64,000 bases of DNA from Silanimonas sp. (GTDB lineage Bacteria > Pseudomonadota > Gammaproteobacteria > Xanthomonadales > Xanthomonadaceae). Location of the stretch: the NCBI RefSeq assembly GCF_027531545.1, contig NZ_JAPZSC010000006.1:552131-616130 (forward strand). Direction: 5' to 3'. Under the pieces are notes generated by a model. That model had not been told where the DNA came from, made no database searches, and saw only the letters and a program-made list of their open reading frames with translations. Below are positions 47,258 to 57,130 of the stretch, one piece after another; positions within the stretch are counted from its first letter, which is position 1; each line of letters starts with the position of its first letter. Position numbers and translations under genes: made by a program.

Positions 47258-48271
47258 ATGCCCATCCGCGCCTACGCCGCCACCGCCTCCAAAGGCGCCC
47301 TGCAGGCCTTCGAGTACGACGCCGGCCCGCTCCATCCCGAGTTCGTCGAGGTGCAGGTCGAGCACTGCGGCCTGTGCCACTCCGACCTCAGCATGGTCAA
47401 CAACGACTGGGGTAACGCGCGCTACCCGCTGGTGCCGGGCCACGAAGCCATCGGCCGCGTCGTCGCGGTCGGGCCCGAAGCCAAGCGCGTCAAGGTCGGC
47501 GATCGCGTGGGCATCGGCTGGTACCAGAGCAGCTGCATGGCCTGCGAACAGTGCCTGTCCGGCCAGCACAACGTCTGCGGGAAATCGAGCGGCCTGATCG
47601 TCTCCGGTTACGGCGGCTTCGGTGAGCGCGTGCGCGCGCACTGGGTCTGGGCCACGCCGATCCCTGAAGGCGTCGACGCCGCCAGCGCCGGCCCCCTGCT
47701 CTGCGGCGGCATCACCGTGTTCGGCCCGATCGCGCACTTCGGCATCAAGCCGACGGATCGCGTCGGCGTGGTCGGCATCGGCGGCCTCGGCCACCTCGCC
47801 CTGCAATTCCTCAACGCCTGGGGCTGCGAGGTCACGGCCTTCACCTCCAGCGAATCGAAGCACGAGGAAGCCATCCGCCTCGGCGCCCATCGCGCGGTGG
47901 TCAGCACCGATGCCAAAGCGCTCGCGAAGGAAGCCGGCAAGTTCGACTTCATCCTCGTCACCGCCAACGTCACCCTGCCCTGGGGCGCGTATCTCGGCGC
48001 GCTCGCCCCGAACGGCCGCCTGCACTTCGTCGGCGCGGTGCTCGAACCGGTGCCGGTGCCGGCCTTCGCCCTGATCGGCGGCCAGAAGTCGGTGAGCGGA
48101 TCGCCGCTGGGGAGTCCCGCCACGACCTCGCAGATGCTCGAGTTCTGCGCCCGCCACGAGATCGCGCCGCAGGTGGAGCGCTTCCCGATGTCGAAGATCA
48201 ATGACGCCTTCGAACGCCTGCACAGCGGGAAAACGCGCTACCGCATCGTGCTCGACGCCGATTTCGCCTGA
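47258..48271 (+). CDS. Zinc-dependent NAD(P) alcohol dehydrogenase (YahK/CAD-like)
   Basis: 337 aa with AGGAG upstream of the ATG. Catalytic zinc ligands are Cys in [11 protein letters not shown], His-Glu in PGHEAIG and a Cys in LLCGGITVF. The structural zinc site is [15 protein letters not shown]. The nucleotide fold has [13 protein letters not shown]. Relatives such as YahK reduce a broad range of aldehydes with NADPH. It stands alone, divergent from queA and ending in a strong hairpin. Confidence 0.93.
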   Translation: MPIRAYAATASKGALQAFEYDAGPLHPEFVEVQVEHCGLCHSDLSMVNNDWGNARYPLVPGHEAIGRVVAVGPEAKRVKVGDRVGIGWYQSSCMACEQCLSGQHNVCGKSSGLIVSGYGGFGERVRAHWVWATPIPEGVDAASAGPLLCGGITVFGPIAHFGIKPTDRVGVVGIGGLGHLALQFLNAWGCEVTAFTSSESKHEEAIRLGAHRAVVSTDAKALAKEAGKFDFILVTANVTLPWGAYLGALAPNGRLHFVGAVLEPVPVPAFALIGGQKSVSGSPLGSPATTSQMLEFCARHEIAPQVERFPMSKINDAFERLHSGKTRYRIVLDADFA

Positions 48272-48327
48272 GTTACCTGCCCGGAGCCCTTCGGCGCTCG
48301 GGCTTCGACAACGATGGCGGCACCAAA

Positions 48328-48357
48328 GCAAACGGCCGGGTTTCCCCGGCCGTTTGC
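48328..48357. terminator. Bidirectional terminator between two convergent genes
   Basis: A perfect 13-bp stem, GCAAACGGCCGGG (48328-48340) with CCCGGCCGTTTGC (48345-48357), and a 4-base loop. The A/T-rich base of the stem supplies T residues on both strands. It serves the dehydrogenase (plus) and the TonB receptor (minus). Confidence 0.85.
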
Positions 48358-48378
48358 GTCCATCCACTGCGGCTCGAC

Positions 48379-51300
48379 TTAGAAGTCGATGCGCACGCCC
48401 ACTTGGGCGGCCCAACGCGACTCGAAGTTGCGGAACGGCAGGACCGGCAGGCCGCTGACCGCACCCGTCGTCTCGTTCACGTAGTTCGAAACGTCGAGAA
48501 CGTACTGGTTGGCAGCGTTGACGCCCTGGAAGCGCGCCACGTTGACCGAGTAGGGGAAGCCGGCTTCCTGCACGCCGCCCCATTCCTTGTTGAGCAGGTT
48601 GCCGAAGTTCTCGATGTCGAGGAACAGCTGTGCCTTCGTCTTGCCGAAGCCCAGCGGCAGCTGCTGCGAAATGCGCAGGTCGATCTGGTTGCGCCACGGG
48701 CTCTTCTGGCCGTTGATCTCCGAGAACTCGTTCGAACGGCCGCCGAGGCCCGAGGTGTTCTGGATGAAGTTCCAGAACGCCTGCTGGTCGGCCGCCGACG
48801 AGCCGGTCGTGAAGCCCACCTGCCCCATCGCCGGGACGAAGAACACGTCATTGCCGGCCTGGCCGTCGCCATTGGCGTCGTTCGAATACACGAAGCTGTA
48901 CGGACGGCCGTAGCGGCCTTCGTAGAAGCCCGTGATCGTCGTCGGCGCGGACTCACCGAAGAACTCGAAACGGTACGAGAAGGAAGCCGTCAGGCGATCG
49001 CTGATCTGGTAGTTCGAGGTGCGCAGGACGTCTTCGTTCGGATTGACGACGATGCGATTCGTCCAGTTCGACAGCGCGACCGAGCTGGTACCCGGGCTGA
49101 CCTCATCCGAGCGGCCGAGGGTGTAGGCGAGCTTGGCGTACCAGTTGTCGGCCCAGGGCTTCTCGAGCGACAACGTGAGGTTGTCCGAGCGACCCTGGTC
49201 GGTGTTCGTCAGGACAATGGCATTGGTGTAGGCGCAAGGGTTCGAAGACGCGTTGAAGGCCAGAGCCGGGTTCACCAGGACGCAGTTTGCGCGAATGCGG
49301 TTGGTGCCGGTCGGCGAACCGTTGTTGGCAGCGAACGCGGCCTGCGCGTTGGACGCCCAGAAACTCTGGCGGCCATCCGGCAGCGTGCCGGTCGGGGTAC
49401 CGAGGCCGACGTTGATGAAATGCACCGCGTCGTTGACCGTCGTGTACAGGTACTCGACGCCCGCGATGAGGCCCAGGAACGGGAGTTCCTGCTCGAAGGC
49501 GAGGTTGGCGCGATAAACGGACGGCTGGGTGAAGTCGTTCGACACCGCATTGACCAGCTGGCCGGGGGCGGCGTTGGCCGGCACGAACGGAGCCGACGGG
49601 TTCAGCGAGACACCGGGGATACGGGACGTGGACGTCGTGCGGATATCGAAGGACTGCGCCACGACGCCCGGGTTCGAGAAGCTGTTCGACAGCCACACGC
49701 CCGGGGCCGAGCCGCGGAACAGGCCGACGCCGCCGCGCAGCTGGGACTGCAGGTCGCCATCGAAGGTGTAGTTGAAGCCGAAGCGCGGCTGAACCAGCCA
49801 CTCGCCGTCCGGCGTCGTACGGTTGTCGATGCCGAAATCACTGGTGAAGCGGGCGTTGGCCGGGATGTTGCCGCCGACCAGCGACTGGTCAGCGCGCAGG
49901 CCGAACATCAGCGTCAGGTTGTAGTTGATCGACCACGTGTCCTGCACGAAGAGGCCAACGGAACCGACGTCGAAGCTCGCAGCGACATCGTTGAGGTTGC
50001 CCGAGGAGGCGCGCTGGTACTGGTAGCGCGACCAATTGCCGGCCTCGTAGTCCGCCAGGCTGTCGAAGGTGTAGGCACCCGTCGCAGCCTGCAGGAACAA
50101 GTTGAAGACGTCGACGCGCTCGTAGTCGGCACCGAACTTCACTTCATGGTCGCCAAGGTACAGGTTGCCGGCGAAGAAACCGGTCAGCGTGTCCGTGTTG
50201 AGCTGGTTGGCCTGGCGCGAGAACTCCTTGCCGATGTTCACGCTAGCGAAGCCGCCCGTCGGCGAGCCGGTCGCGAAATTGACCGTGGCCAGCTGGAAAT
50301 TCGAGAAGGCGGTCGGCAGCGAATCGTACGAGGAGTACGAGATGTTGGCTTCCGTCGAGAACACGTCGGTCCAGTCGCTGTACAGCAGGGCCGCCCAGCT
50401 TTCGAACGTGATGTCATTGGCCCAGTGGTTCGAGCTCGCGCGGATCTGCGTGGCGCCCGGGATGGCCTGCAGGTCGGAGCCCGTGGTCTTGTTGTAGCGG
50501 AGCGTGGCGCGCTGGCTGTCGCTGATGTTGAAGTCGAGCTTGGCGAACCACTTCTCGTCTTCGTTGGTGAACGAGGTCACCGGATCGAACGAGCCGACGT
50601 CAGCAGCGCCATAGCGGGTAGACGCCGCCCGGAGGCGATCGATCTCGGCCTGGGTGATGCGGAACTGGTTCAGCGCACCAGAGCCGGCGATGCCGTTGTC
50701 GACACCGGCGATCTCGCGCTCGAACTTCTCGTAACCCGCGAAGAAGAACAGGCGATCCTTGATCAGCGGGCCACCGAAGTAGGCGCCCATGGTGGACTCA
50801 TCGGTCAGCGGCTTGCGGACTTCGACGCCGTTCACCTCGTCACCGATCATGTCGTCGTTGCGGAACACGTAGTACACGCGACCGGCGAACTCGTTGCCGC
50901 CCGACTTCGAGACCGCGTTGATGTTCGCGCCGACGAAGTCGGTCTGGGTAGCGTCGTAGTCGGAGATGCCGACGTTGAACTCCTCGATCCAGTCGATCGA
51001 GATCGGCTGGTTCAGCGAGGGCAGGCCGCTGTCGTTCAGGCCGAAATTGTCGTTCGTCGGGACGCCGTCGATGCGGATGTTGTTGTAGCGGTTGTTCTGG
51101 CCGGCGGCCGCGATGCCGCCGCGGTCCTCGTCGACCTGGACGATGCGCGAATCGAGGCGCACGAAGTCCTCGATGCTGCGGCGGATCGTCGGAAGGGCTT
51201 CGACCTGCTCGCGGACGATGGTCGTTCCGGCGCCCATGGCGTTGGCGCTGAACGGCGAAGCCGGGCCGCCAACCGCGTCGGCGGTCACTTCAACGGTGTC

Positions 51301-51660
51301 GAGGGTGGCAGCAGCGGTGCCGATCGTCGCGTCGACCTGCGTGGTCTGGGCGAGCGTCAGGAAGACGTTCTCGATCGTCTCGGTCTTGCCGTCCTTGGTG
51401 ACGGTGATCGTGTACGGACCGCCGACACGAAGACCGCGAGCGCCGTAGCGCCCATTGGCGTCCGTGACGGCCTGCGCGACCGTGCCCGACGGCACATGGG
51501 TGATCGTCACCTGTGCGCCGGCGACGACAGCCTGCTCGGCGGTGGAGATGCGTCCGCCGACATTGGCCGACGTCTGCTGGGCGAGCGCCGGCGCCGAGGC
51601 GAGGGCGATGGCCAGGCCGAGCGCGAGCTTCGAGTAGCGCACCTTGCTGCGATAGTTCAT
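48379..51660 (-). CDS. Oar-like TonB-dependent receptor with carboxypeptidase-regulatory-like domain
   Basis: 1093 aa. A signal peptide ends at ALAQQ. Residues ~30-110 form a carboxypeptidase-regulatory-like Ig domain ([21 protein letters not shown]). The plug has [34 protein letters not shown] and [19 protein letters not shown], all typical of Oar-type receptors. The barrel ends in Phe (VGVRIDF). Oar relatives in Myxococcus and Xanthomonadales are linked to development, adhesion and protease uptake or secretion; the ligand here is unknown. Confidence 0.94.
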   Translation of the reverse strand: MNYRSKVRYSKLALGLAIALASAPALAQQTSANVGGRISTAEQAVVAGAQVTITHVPSGTVAQAVTDANGRYGARGLRVGGPYTITVTKDGKTETIENVFLTLAQTTQVDATIGTAAATLDTVEVTADAVGGPASPFSANAMGAGTTIVREQVEALPTIRRSIEDFVRLDSRIVQVDEDRGGIAAAGQNNRYNNIRIDGVPTNDNFGLNDSGLPSLNQPISIDWIEEFNVGISDYDATQTDFVGANINAVSKSGGNEFAGRVYYVFRNDDMIGDEVNGVEVRKPLTDESTMGAYFGGPLIKDRLFFFAGYEKFEREIAGVDNGIAGSGALNQFRITQAEIDRLRAASTRYGAADVGSFDPVTSFTNEDEKWFAKLDFNISDSQRATLRYNKTTGSDLQAIPGATQIRASSNHWANDITFESWAALLYSDWTDVFSTEANISYSSYDSLPTAFSNFQLATVNFATGSPTGGFASVNIGKEFSRQANQLNTDTLTGFFAGNLYLGDHEVKFGADYERVDVFNLFLQAATGAYTFDSLADYEAGNWSRYQYQRASSGNLNDVAASFDVGSVGLFVQDTWSINYNLTLMFGLRADQSLVGGNIPANARFTSDFGIDNRTTPDGEWLVQPRFGFNYTFDGDLQSQLRGGVGLFRGSAPGVWLSNSFSNPGVVAQSFDIRTTSTSRIPGVSLNPSAPFVPANAAPGQLVNAVSNDFTQPSVYRANLAFEQELPFLGLIAGVEYLYTTVNDAVHFINVGLGTPTGTLPDGRQSFWASNAQAAFAANNGSPTGTNRIRANCVLVNPALAFNASSNPCAYTNAIVLTNTDQGRSDNLTLSLEKPWADNWYAKLAYTLGRSDEVSPGTSSVALSNWTNRIVVNPNEDVLRTSNYQISDRLTASFSYRFEFFGESAPTTITGFYEGRYGRPYSFVYSNDANGDGQAGNDVFFVPAMGQVGFTTGSSAADQQAFWNFIQNTSGLGGRSNEFSEINGQKSPWRNQIDLRISQQLPLGFGKTKAQLFLDIENFGNLLNKEWGGVQEAGFPYSVNVARFQGVNAANQYVLDVSNYVNETTGAVSGLPVLPFRNFESRWAAQVGVRIDF

Positions 51661-51838
51661 GTGTGGACCTGCTTTTGGTTTTTACTGCGGAGACAGACGA
51701 TGGCGGCACGTGCCGCCCCGGATGACGAGTTCCGCCGCGAGGCGGCGAAGGACTTCGCTGTGGCCGCCGTCGGCTGCTGACGGGCTTCGAATGGGCGATG
51801 ACAGCCTAACGACAGTTTAACAGCGTAGGCAGGCCAGA

Positions 51839-51868
51839 TGACATGAAGATGACAGTGATCTCATGTCA
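51839..51868. promoter_or_regulatory. Inverted repeat and GATGACA repeats upstream of the Oar-like receptor
   Basis: TGACATGA (51839-51846) and TCATGTCA (51861-51868) form a perfect 8-base inverted repeat. GATGACA occurs three times (51797, 51837, 51848). The site lies ~180-210 bases before the receptor start, in the 217-base gap after marC. It may be an operator or part of the marC transcript end. Confidence 0.35.
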
Positions 51869-51877
51869 CACCGAGAC

Positions 51878-52477
51878 TCACCCTCGGCCCAGATAGGCGG
51901 CGATCCCGTCGAGGGTCATCTGAACGGAAATGGCCACCAGCACCATGCCCATCAGTCGCTCGAGGGCCGTCAGGGCGCGGGGGCCCAGCAGGCGGTACAA
52001 CTTGGTGGCGGAGAACAGGATGGCCGCGGTGGCCGCCCAGGCGATCAGCAGGGCCAGGCTCCAGTCGAGCAGGCGGTCGGGCTCCTTGGAGCCCATCAGC
52101 ATGACGGCCGCCATGCCCGAAGGACCAGCCACCAGCGGCACGGCCATGGGGACGATGAAGGGCTCGCCTTCCGGGGTGTCGCCGAAGATGCCCTCCGGGG
52201 CCGGGAAGATCATCTTCAGGCCGATCAGGAACAGGATGATGCCGCCGGCGATGCTCACCGATTCCTGGCGGAGGCTGATGAACTCGAGGATGTACCGGCC
52301 GCAGAACAGGAACAGGAACAGCACGCAGAGCGCGATCACCAGCTCCCGGGCGAGGACCCGGCGCCGGCGGTGCTCGGGCACCGGCTTCAGCAGGCTCAGG
52401 AAGACCGGGACGTTGCCCAGCGGGTCGAGGATCAGGAACAGCAGGATGGCGGCGGCGAGGAGGCTGGAATCCTGCAT
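51878..52477 (-). CDS. MarC family inner-membrane protein
   Basis: 199 aa with six hydrophobic segments. LFLILDPLGNVPVFLSLL near the N-terminus, and MAVPLVAGPSGMAAVML in the middle, are MarC/YhgN signatures. The old link to multiple antibiotic resistance was withdrawn and its function is unknown. It begins 7 bases after the SDR gene stop and is probably in the grxD-SDR-marC transcript. Confidence 0.92.
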   Translation of the reverse strand: MQDSSLLAAAILLFLILDPLGNVPVFLSLLKPVPEHRRRRVLARELVIALCVLFLFLFCGRYILEFISLRQESVSIAGGIILFLIGLKMIFPAPEGIFGDTPEGEPFIVPMAVPLVAGPSGMAAVMLMGSKEPDRLLDWSLALLIAWAATAAILFSATKLYRLLGPRALTALERLMGMVLVAISVQMTLDGIAAYLGRG

Positions 52478-52484
52478 GGCGGTC

Positions 52485-53252
52485 TCAGGCGGTGGCCGAC
52501 TCGGCGGCGGTGGGCACGTGGACGCTGCCGCGATGCGCGGCGCCCTCCGCGGAAAGCAGCATCACGCAGGCCTCGGCGTAGGCCTCGGGCCCGGGGACAC
52601 GGAGCATGGCCTCATCGACGAAGGCGCGGCTGCGCAGCGGCGTCTTCATCGGGCCGGGGCGCAGGCCACTGACGCGGACGTTGGTGGTGTCGGTCTCAGC
52701 GTGGAGCATCCGAACGAGGCCCTCCCCCGCCAGCTGGGTGAGGCCGTAAGCGCCCCAATAAGGACGCAGCACGCGGGCCGGTTCGTCGAGCGCGAAGACC
52801 ACGGCGGCATCGGGGGACTTCCGCAACAGCGGCAGGCAGGCCTGGGTGAGGAACCATCGGGCGTTGAGGTTGACCTGCACCTGGCGGGCGAACTGCTCCG
52901 GCGGCGTGTTTTCCAGCGGCGTAAGGCCGGCGAAATCAGCGGCGCAGTGGAGAACGCCATCGAGCCGCCCGAGTTCCCGGGCGACGGTGTCGGCGAGGGT
53001 CTCGAAATCGGCCGGGTCGGCGCCGGCGAGGTCCATCGGATACAGCGCGGGCTCGGGGCCGATCGCCTTGATCGCGTCGTACACCCGGCCGAGCTTCGGC
53101 ACCTTGCGGCCCAGCAGCACCACCGTCGCGCCGGCCTGTGCACAGGCCTTTGCGGCCTCCGCGCCGAGGCCGCCGTGGGCCCCGGTGACGAGGACGACGC
53201 GCTCCTTCAGGGGGCGCGGAGCCGCGGTCGGAAAGGCGACGAACTCGCTCAT
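52485..53252 (-). CDS. YciK-like SDR-fold protein with degenerate catalytic residues
   Basis: 255 aa. The cofactor motif TGAHGGLG (23-30) is intact. The usual YxxxK reads YGLTQ at 169-173, so Lys is Gln. The region where the catalytic Ser should be reads FALDEPAR (153-160), without Ser. The NNAG-type motif is HCAADF. The fold can still bind NAD(P), but classical SDR catalysis is unlikely. ATG overlaps the grxD stop by 4 bases (ATGA), so the two are coupled. Confidence 0.85.
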   Translation of the reverse strand: MSEFVAFPTAAPRPLKERVVLVTGAHGGLGAEAAKACAQAGATVVLLGRKVPKLGRVYDAIKAIGPEPALYPMDLAGADPADFETLADTVARELGRLDGVLHCAADFAGLTPLENTPPEQFARQVQVNLNARWFLTQACLPLLRKSPDAAVVFALDEPARVLRPYWGAYGLTQLAGEGLVRMLHAETDTTNVRVSGLRPGPMKTPLRSRAFVDEAMLRVPGPEAYAEACVMLLSAEGAAHRGSVHVPTAAESATA

Positions 53253-53569
53253 GCGGCTTCGGCCTCGGCGACGATGCGTGCCAGCTCGCCGGCTTCGGCC
53301 AGCTCGGCCACGATGTCGGCGCCACCGATCAGCTCGCCCTGAACGAACAGCTGCGGGAAGGTCGGCCAGTCGGCATAGCGCGGCAGGTTGGCCCGGATCT
53401 CGGGATCGGCCATGACGTTGACGGTGTGCAGGCGCGTGGCGCCCGCCGCGCGCAACGCATCGACGGCGCGCTTCGAATAGCCGCACATCGGCACCTCGGG
53501 CGTGCCCTTCATGAAGAGCACGATCGGATGGGCCTCGAGCTGGGCCTTGATCCGCTCCATCGCCGCCAT
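53249..53569 (-). CDS. grxD: Monothiol glutaredoxin, Grx4 type
   Basis: 106 aa from ATG at 53569 with AGGA upstream. [18 protein letters not shown] holds the active Cys29 in a CGYS motif; the family consensus is [24 protein letters not shown] completes the glutathione site. Grx4 proteins carry and transfer [2Fe-2S] clusters. It is divergent from sodB, another iron-linked gene, across 120 bases. Confidence 0.95.
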   Translation of the reverse strand: MAAMERIKAQLEAHPIVLFMKGTPEVPMCGYSKRAVDALRAAGATRLHTVNVMADPEIRANLPRYADWPTFPQLFVQGELIGGADIVAELAEAGELARIVAEAEAA

Positions 53570-53596
53570 GGGATTCCTCGCTGGTTTCACGACGCT

Positions 53597-53628
53597 GGCA
53601 CCGTGGGACGGTGCCGCAGGGCTACAAT
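53597..53628 (+). promoter_or_regulatory. Palindrome and -10 upstream of sodB
   Basis: GGCACCGT-GGG-ACGGTGCC (53597-53615) is a perfect 8-base inverted repeat. TACAAT at 53623-53628 is a good -10, and the palindrome covers the -35 position, where no TTGACA-like hexamer is found. This fits a regulated promoter. Confidence 0.5.
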
Positions 53629-53689
53629 TCTAGCCCTTGCGGCGGTCCTACCGTCGCGTTGCCCGTTCGCCATCCCCACGGAGAGCCCC

Positions 53690-54268
53690 ATGGCCATCAC
53701 CCTGCCCGCCCTGCCCTACGCCCGCGACGCCCTCGCCCCGCACATCTCGGCCGAGACGATCGACTTCCACTACGGCAAGCACCACCAGACCTACGTGGAC
53801 AACCTCAACAAGCAGATCGCGGGCACGGAGTTCGAAGCCCTCGACCTCGAGTCCATCATCCGCAAGTCGCAGGGCGGCATGTTCAACAACGCCGCGCAGG
53901 TGTGGAACCACACCTTCTACTGGAACTGCCTGAAGCCGGCCGGCGGCGGCGAGCCCAAGGGCAAGCTGGCCGAGGCGATCAACGCAGCCTTCGGTTCGTT
54001 CGCGGCCTTCAAGGAGCAGTTCACGCAGACCGCCCTGACCACCTTTGGCTCGGGCTGGGCCTGGCTGGTGCAGCGTCCGGACGGCACGCTGGCCCTGGTC
54101 TCGACCTCGAACGCGGCCACCCCGCTGACGGGCAATGACACCGCGCTGCTGACCTGCGACGTGTGGGAACACGCCTACTACGTCGACTACCGCAACGCCC
54201 GCGCAAAGTACGTCGAGGCCTTCTGGAACCTCGTCAACTGGGACTTCGTCGCCAGCCAGATGCGCTGA
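53690..54268 (+). CDS. sodB: Superoxide dismutase, Fe type
   Basis: 192 aa. Metal ligands are His in [11 protein letters not shown], His in QVWNHTFYW, and Asp/His in [24 protein letters not shown] and FGSGWAWLV favour iron over manganese by family pattern. It lacks a signal peptide, so it is cytosolic. GGAG lies 8 bases before the ATG. The stop overlaps the start of the ABC ATPase (TGATG). Confidence 0.97.
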   Translation: MAITLPALPYARDALAPHISAETIDFHYGKHHQTYVDNLNKQIAGTEFEALDLESIIRKSQGGMFNNAAQVWNHTFYWNCLKPAGGGEPKGKLAEAINAAFGSFAAFKEQFTQTALTTFGSGWAWLVQRPDGTLALVSTSNAATPLTGNDTALLTCDVWEHAYYVDYRNARAKYVEAFWNLVNWDFVASQMR

Positions 54269-55308
54269 TGGCGGAGGCGCTGCTCTCGATCGAATCGCTG
54301 GCCGCCGCCCACGGCGGCCGGCGCGTTTTCGGGGGCGTGTCGTTCGACCTGGCGCGCGGCGGCATCGCCGCGCTCCTCGGGCCCTCGGGCACCGGCAAGA
54401 CCACCCTGCTGCGCGTGATCGCCGGCCTGCATGCACCGGAGGCCGGCATGGTGCGCCTGCGCGGCGCCGACGCCTCGGGCCTCAAGCCGGAGAAGCGCGG
54501 CGTGGGCTTCGTATTCCAGGACCTCGCGCTGTTCCCCCACCTCGACGTGGCGGGCAACGTCGGCTTCGGCCTCTCGGCCTGGCCCAAGGCCGAGCGGGAC
54601 GCCCGCGTGGCCGACCTGCTGGCGCGCACCGGCCTCGATGGCCTCGGCGCGCGTCGTCCCCATGAACTCTCCGGCGGGCAACAGCAGCGCGTGGCATTGG
54701 CCCGCTCGCTGGCGCCGAAGCCGGATCTGCTGCTGCTCGACGAGCCGCTCTCCAGCCTCGATGCCGACCTGCGGCCGAAGCTGCGCGATGAACTCCGGGC
54801 ACTGCTGAAATCCGAAGGCACCGCGGCCCTGCTCGTCACGCATGACCAGGACGAAGCCTTCGCCTTCGCCGACACCGTGGGCGTGATGCTCGAAGGCCGG
54901 CTGGCGCAATGGTCGCCGGGCTACGAGCTCTACCACCGTCCGGCCAGTGCCGAGGTGGCGCGCTTCGTCGGCGACGGCCGGCTGTTGCCGGTGCGCTGGC
55001 TCGATGCCGACCGCGTGGATTCCCCGTTCGGCCCGCTGGCCGTGCCGCGCGCCGAGGACGCGGGGCCCGTGGAAGCCGGCCGCGAGGGCCTGCTGCTGCT
55101 GCGCCCGGACGATGTCCTCGTCGGCGAAGGCGAGACGCCCGCCGTCGTCGTCGACATCACCTTCCACGGTGCGGATTCGCTGCATCGCCTCCGCCTCGAC
55201 GACGGCACCGAGCTCAGCGCACTGGCGCCCAGCCATCGCCGCTTCACCGTCGGCGAGCGCGTGCGCGTGCGCCCCGACCTCGCCCACGTGGTGGTGTTTC
55301 CGCGCTGA
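54268..55308 (+). CDS. Orphan ABC transporter ATPase (PotA/FbpC-like)
   Basis: 346 aa. Walker A GPSGTGKTT, Q-loop FVFQDLALFPH, signature LSGGQQQRVALARSL, Walker B LLLLDEPLSSLD and H-loop VTHDQDEAFAF. The last ~100 residues are a TOBE_2-type domain, as in spermidine, iron and sulphate importers. No permease or binding protein is adjacent. Its start overlaps the sodB stop by one base, so it is coupled to sodB, which favours a ferric iron (FbpC) role, unproven. Confidence 0.9.
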   Translation: MAEALLSIESLAAAHGGRRVFGGVSFDLARGGIAALLGPSGTGKTTLLRVIAGLHAPEAGMVRLRGADASGLKPEKRGVGFVFQDLALFPHLDVAGNVGFGLSAWPKAERDARVADLLARTGLDGLGARRPHELSGGQQQRVALARSLAPKPDLLLLDEPLSSLDADLRPKLRDELRALLKSEGTAALLVTHDQDEAFAFADTVGVMLEGRLAQWSPGYELYHRPASAEVARFVGDGRLLPVRWLDADRVDSPFGPLAVPRAEDAGPVEAGREGLLLLRPDDVLVGEGETPAVVVDITFHGADSLHRLRLDDGTELSALAPSHRRFTVGERVRVRPDLAHVVVFPR

Positions 55309-55335
55309 GCCAGGGCGCGCGGCGAGCCGTCGGCG

Positions 55336-55941
55336 CTAGAGCCAGCCTTTCTGCCGCGCGAGGCGATGCGCTTCGACGCGGTTCGCGGCACCGAGCTTCC
55401 CGATCGCCTCGCTCAGGTAGTTGCGCACCGTGCCATTCGACAGATGCAGCTGCTCCGCGATGTCCTGCGAACTCAGCCCCTCGCCCGCGAGGCGCAGGAC
55501 GGCGCGTTCGCGGTCGGTGAGGGGATCAGCTTCTTCTCGCCAAGCGTCGACGGCGAGTTCGGGGGCGATGGCGCGGCCGCCGCGATGCACGTCGCGCAGG
55601 GCCTGAGCCAGCTTCTCGACCGGCGCATCCTTCAGCAGGTAGCCGCGCACGCCGGCATCAAGCGCGCGACGCAGGTAGCCGCCGCGGGCGAAGGTGGTGA
55701 CGATGACGACGCGGGTGGCGAGCTTCGCTTCCTGCACCTTGGCGGCGAGGTCGAGGCCGGTCAGGCCGGGCATCTCGATGTCGGTGAGCAGCAGGTCGGG
55801 CTGGTGCTGCTGCACGGCCTTCCAAGCGCTGTCACCGTCGCCGGCTTCGGCGACGATGTCGATATCGGATTCGAGGGCGAGCAGGCCGGCCAGGGCGCCG
55901 CGCAGCAGGGCCTGGTCTTCGGCAAGGACGATGCGGATCAT
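55336..55941 (-). CDS. NarL/LuxR-type response regulator (DesR-like)
   Basis: 201 aa. The receiver has ED near 8-9, phospho-acceptor Asp in LLLTDIEMPGL and Lys in YLLKDAP. The C-terminal HTH is LTDRERAVLRLAGEGLSSQDIAEQLHLS plus NGTVRNYLSEAIGKLGA, as in NarL-type proteins. It is the last gene of the ABC-permease-kinase-regulator operon, 9 bases after the kinase. Confidence 0.95.
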   Translation of the reverse strand: MIRIVLAEDQALLRGALAGLLALESDIDIVAEAGDGDSAWKAVQQHQPDLLLTDIEMPGLTGLDLAAKVQEAKLATRVVIVTTFARGGYLRRALDAGVRGYLLKDAPVEKLAQALRDVHRGGRAIAPELAVDAWREEADPLTDRERAVLRLAGEGLSSQDIAEQLHLSNGTVRNYLSEAIGKLGAANRVEAHRLARQKGWL

Positions 55942-55950
55942 CCCGCGACG

Positions 55951-57120
55951 CTAGCGGCGCGCGTCGGCTCCGTCCAGCGGCAGCAGCAGGCGGAGCCGGG
56001 TGCCGGCGCCCGCGGCGCTGTCGAGCGTGAGCTGCCCGCCCAGGGCCTCGACGCGCTCGCGCATGCCGGCGAGGCCGTTCCCCGGCGTCCCCACGATCCC
56101 GGCGCCGTCATCCTGGACGTCGAGCTGCACCGCCCGCCCCTGCCGCAAGAGGCGCACCTGCACCTGGCCCGCGCGTGCATGGCGCAGGACGTTGGTGATC
56201 GCCTCGCGAAGCCCCATCGCCAGCGCGTTCTCCTGCGCGGCGTCGAGGGGTGGCAGCGGGTCGACCTGGGCGTCGAAACCGAGGCCCGCGCCCACCGCGG
56301 CCAGTCGCGCGTTGACCAGTTCGTTCGCGATTTCCGCCGAGCGCATGCCGGTCACGGCCTCGCGCACCTGCTTCAGTGCGTCGCGGGCCACCTGCTCGAC
56401 TTCGCCGATGTGCGTCGCGGCGGCGGAACCGTCGCGCTCGGCCAACTTGCGCGCCAGTTCGCTCTTCAACGCGATGACGCTCAGCGTATGGCCGAGCAGA
56501 TCGTGGAGGTCGCGGGCGATGCGTTCGCGCTCGGCGACGCGGGCAAGGCGGTCGACCTCGGCCTGCGTCAACCGCAGGCGCTCGTTGCGCTGCATCTCGC
56601 GCTTGCCGAGGATGGCGCCGGCCAGCACGGCGCCGCCGATCAATCCGGGCGCGACGATGAAGGGCATCGGCATCGACAGCACCCATAGCCAGCCGGCGTA
56701 GGCCGCCAGCAGCGCGACGGCCACCCCAGCCGCGATGCGCCAGCGCTGCGAAAAGCCCAGCGAGGCGAAGGCGTAGACGAGCAGCGTGTTGCCCCCGGAG
56801 TTCCATGGCGTGAGCGCGAAACCCGTGGCCGCCATGGCCAGCGCCGCGAGCAGCCCCATGCGGCCCTCGAAGAGGAAACTCTTCCAGTAGATCGGCAGGA
56901 ACACCGCCAGCGCCGCGAAGGTGAGGCCGACGGCGAGCGGCAGTTCCTCGCCCACCCAGACGAGGGGCAGGAAAACGAAGATCAGGTAGACGAGGTTGAG
57001 GCGCCGCCACGCGCGCTGCGACGCATCGCCGGGCTCCGCCGCCATGGCGGCGCGGAGCGTGGCCGTCGGCGCGGCGGCGTTGGGGTCGCGAGCGGTGGCT
57101 TCGGGCGATGAGGTGCGCAT
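55951..57120 (-). CDS. Sensor histidine kinase (HisKA_3, DesK-like)
   Basis: 389 aa. Five or six membrane helices (~42-175) precede the dimerisation helix with the phospho-acceptor His in ERERIARDLHDLLGHTL. The ATPase domain has the N box EAITNVLRHARA and GNGLAGMRERVEALGG. DesK-type kinases sense membrane state; this one sits beside an ABC exporter, which is a common pairing. ATG at 57120 or a later Met (~residue 26) may be the start. Confidence 0.93.
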   Translation of the reverse strand: MRTSSPEATARDPNAAAPTATLRAAMAAEPGDASQRAWRRLNLVYLIFVFLPLVWVGEELPLAVGLTFAALAVFLPIYWKSFLFEGRMGLLAALAMAATGFALTPWNSGGNTLLVYAFASLGFSQRWRIAAGVAVALLAAYAGWLWVLSMPMPFIVAPGLIGGAVLAGAILGKREMQRNERLRLTQAEVDRLARVAERERIARDLHDLLGHTLSVIALKSELARKLAERDGSAAATHIGEVEQVARDALKQVREAVTGMRSAEIANELVNARLAAVGAGLGFDAQVDPLPPLDAAQENALAMGLREAITNVLRHARAGQVQVRLLRQGRAVQLDVQDDGAGIVGTPGNGLAGMRERVEALGGQLTLDSAAGAGTRLRLLLPLDGADARR

Positions 57121-57130
57121 GGCGGCCAGT

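Noticed and set aside
48403..51780. Very long open frame (1125 codons) antisense to the Oar-like receptor
   Set aside because: It mirrors the receptor codons on the other strand, has an Arg/Val/Asp-rich composition typical of GC-rich shadow frames, and shows no motifs.
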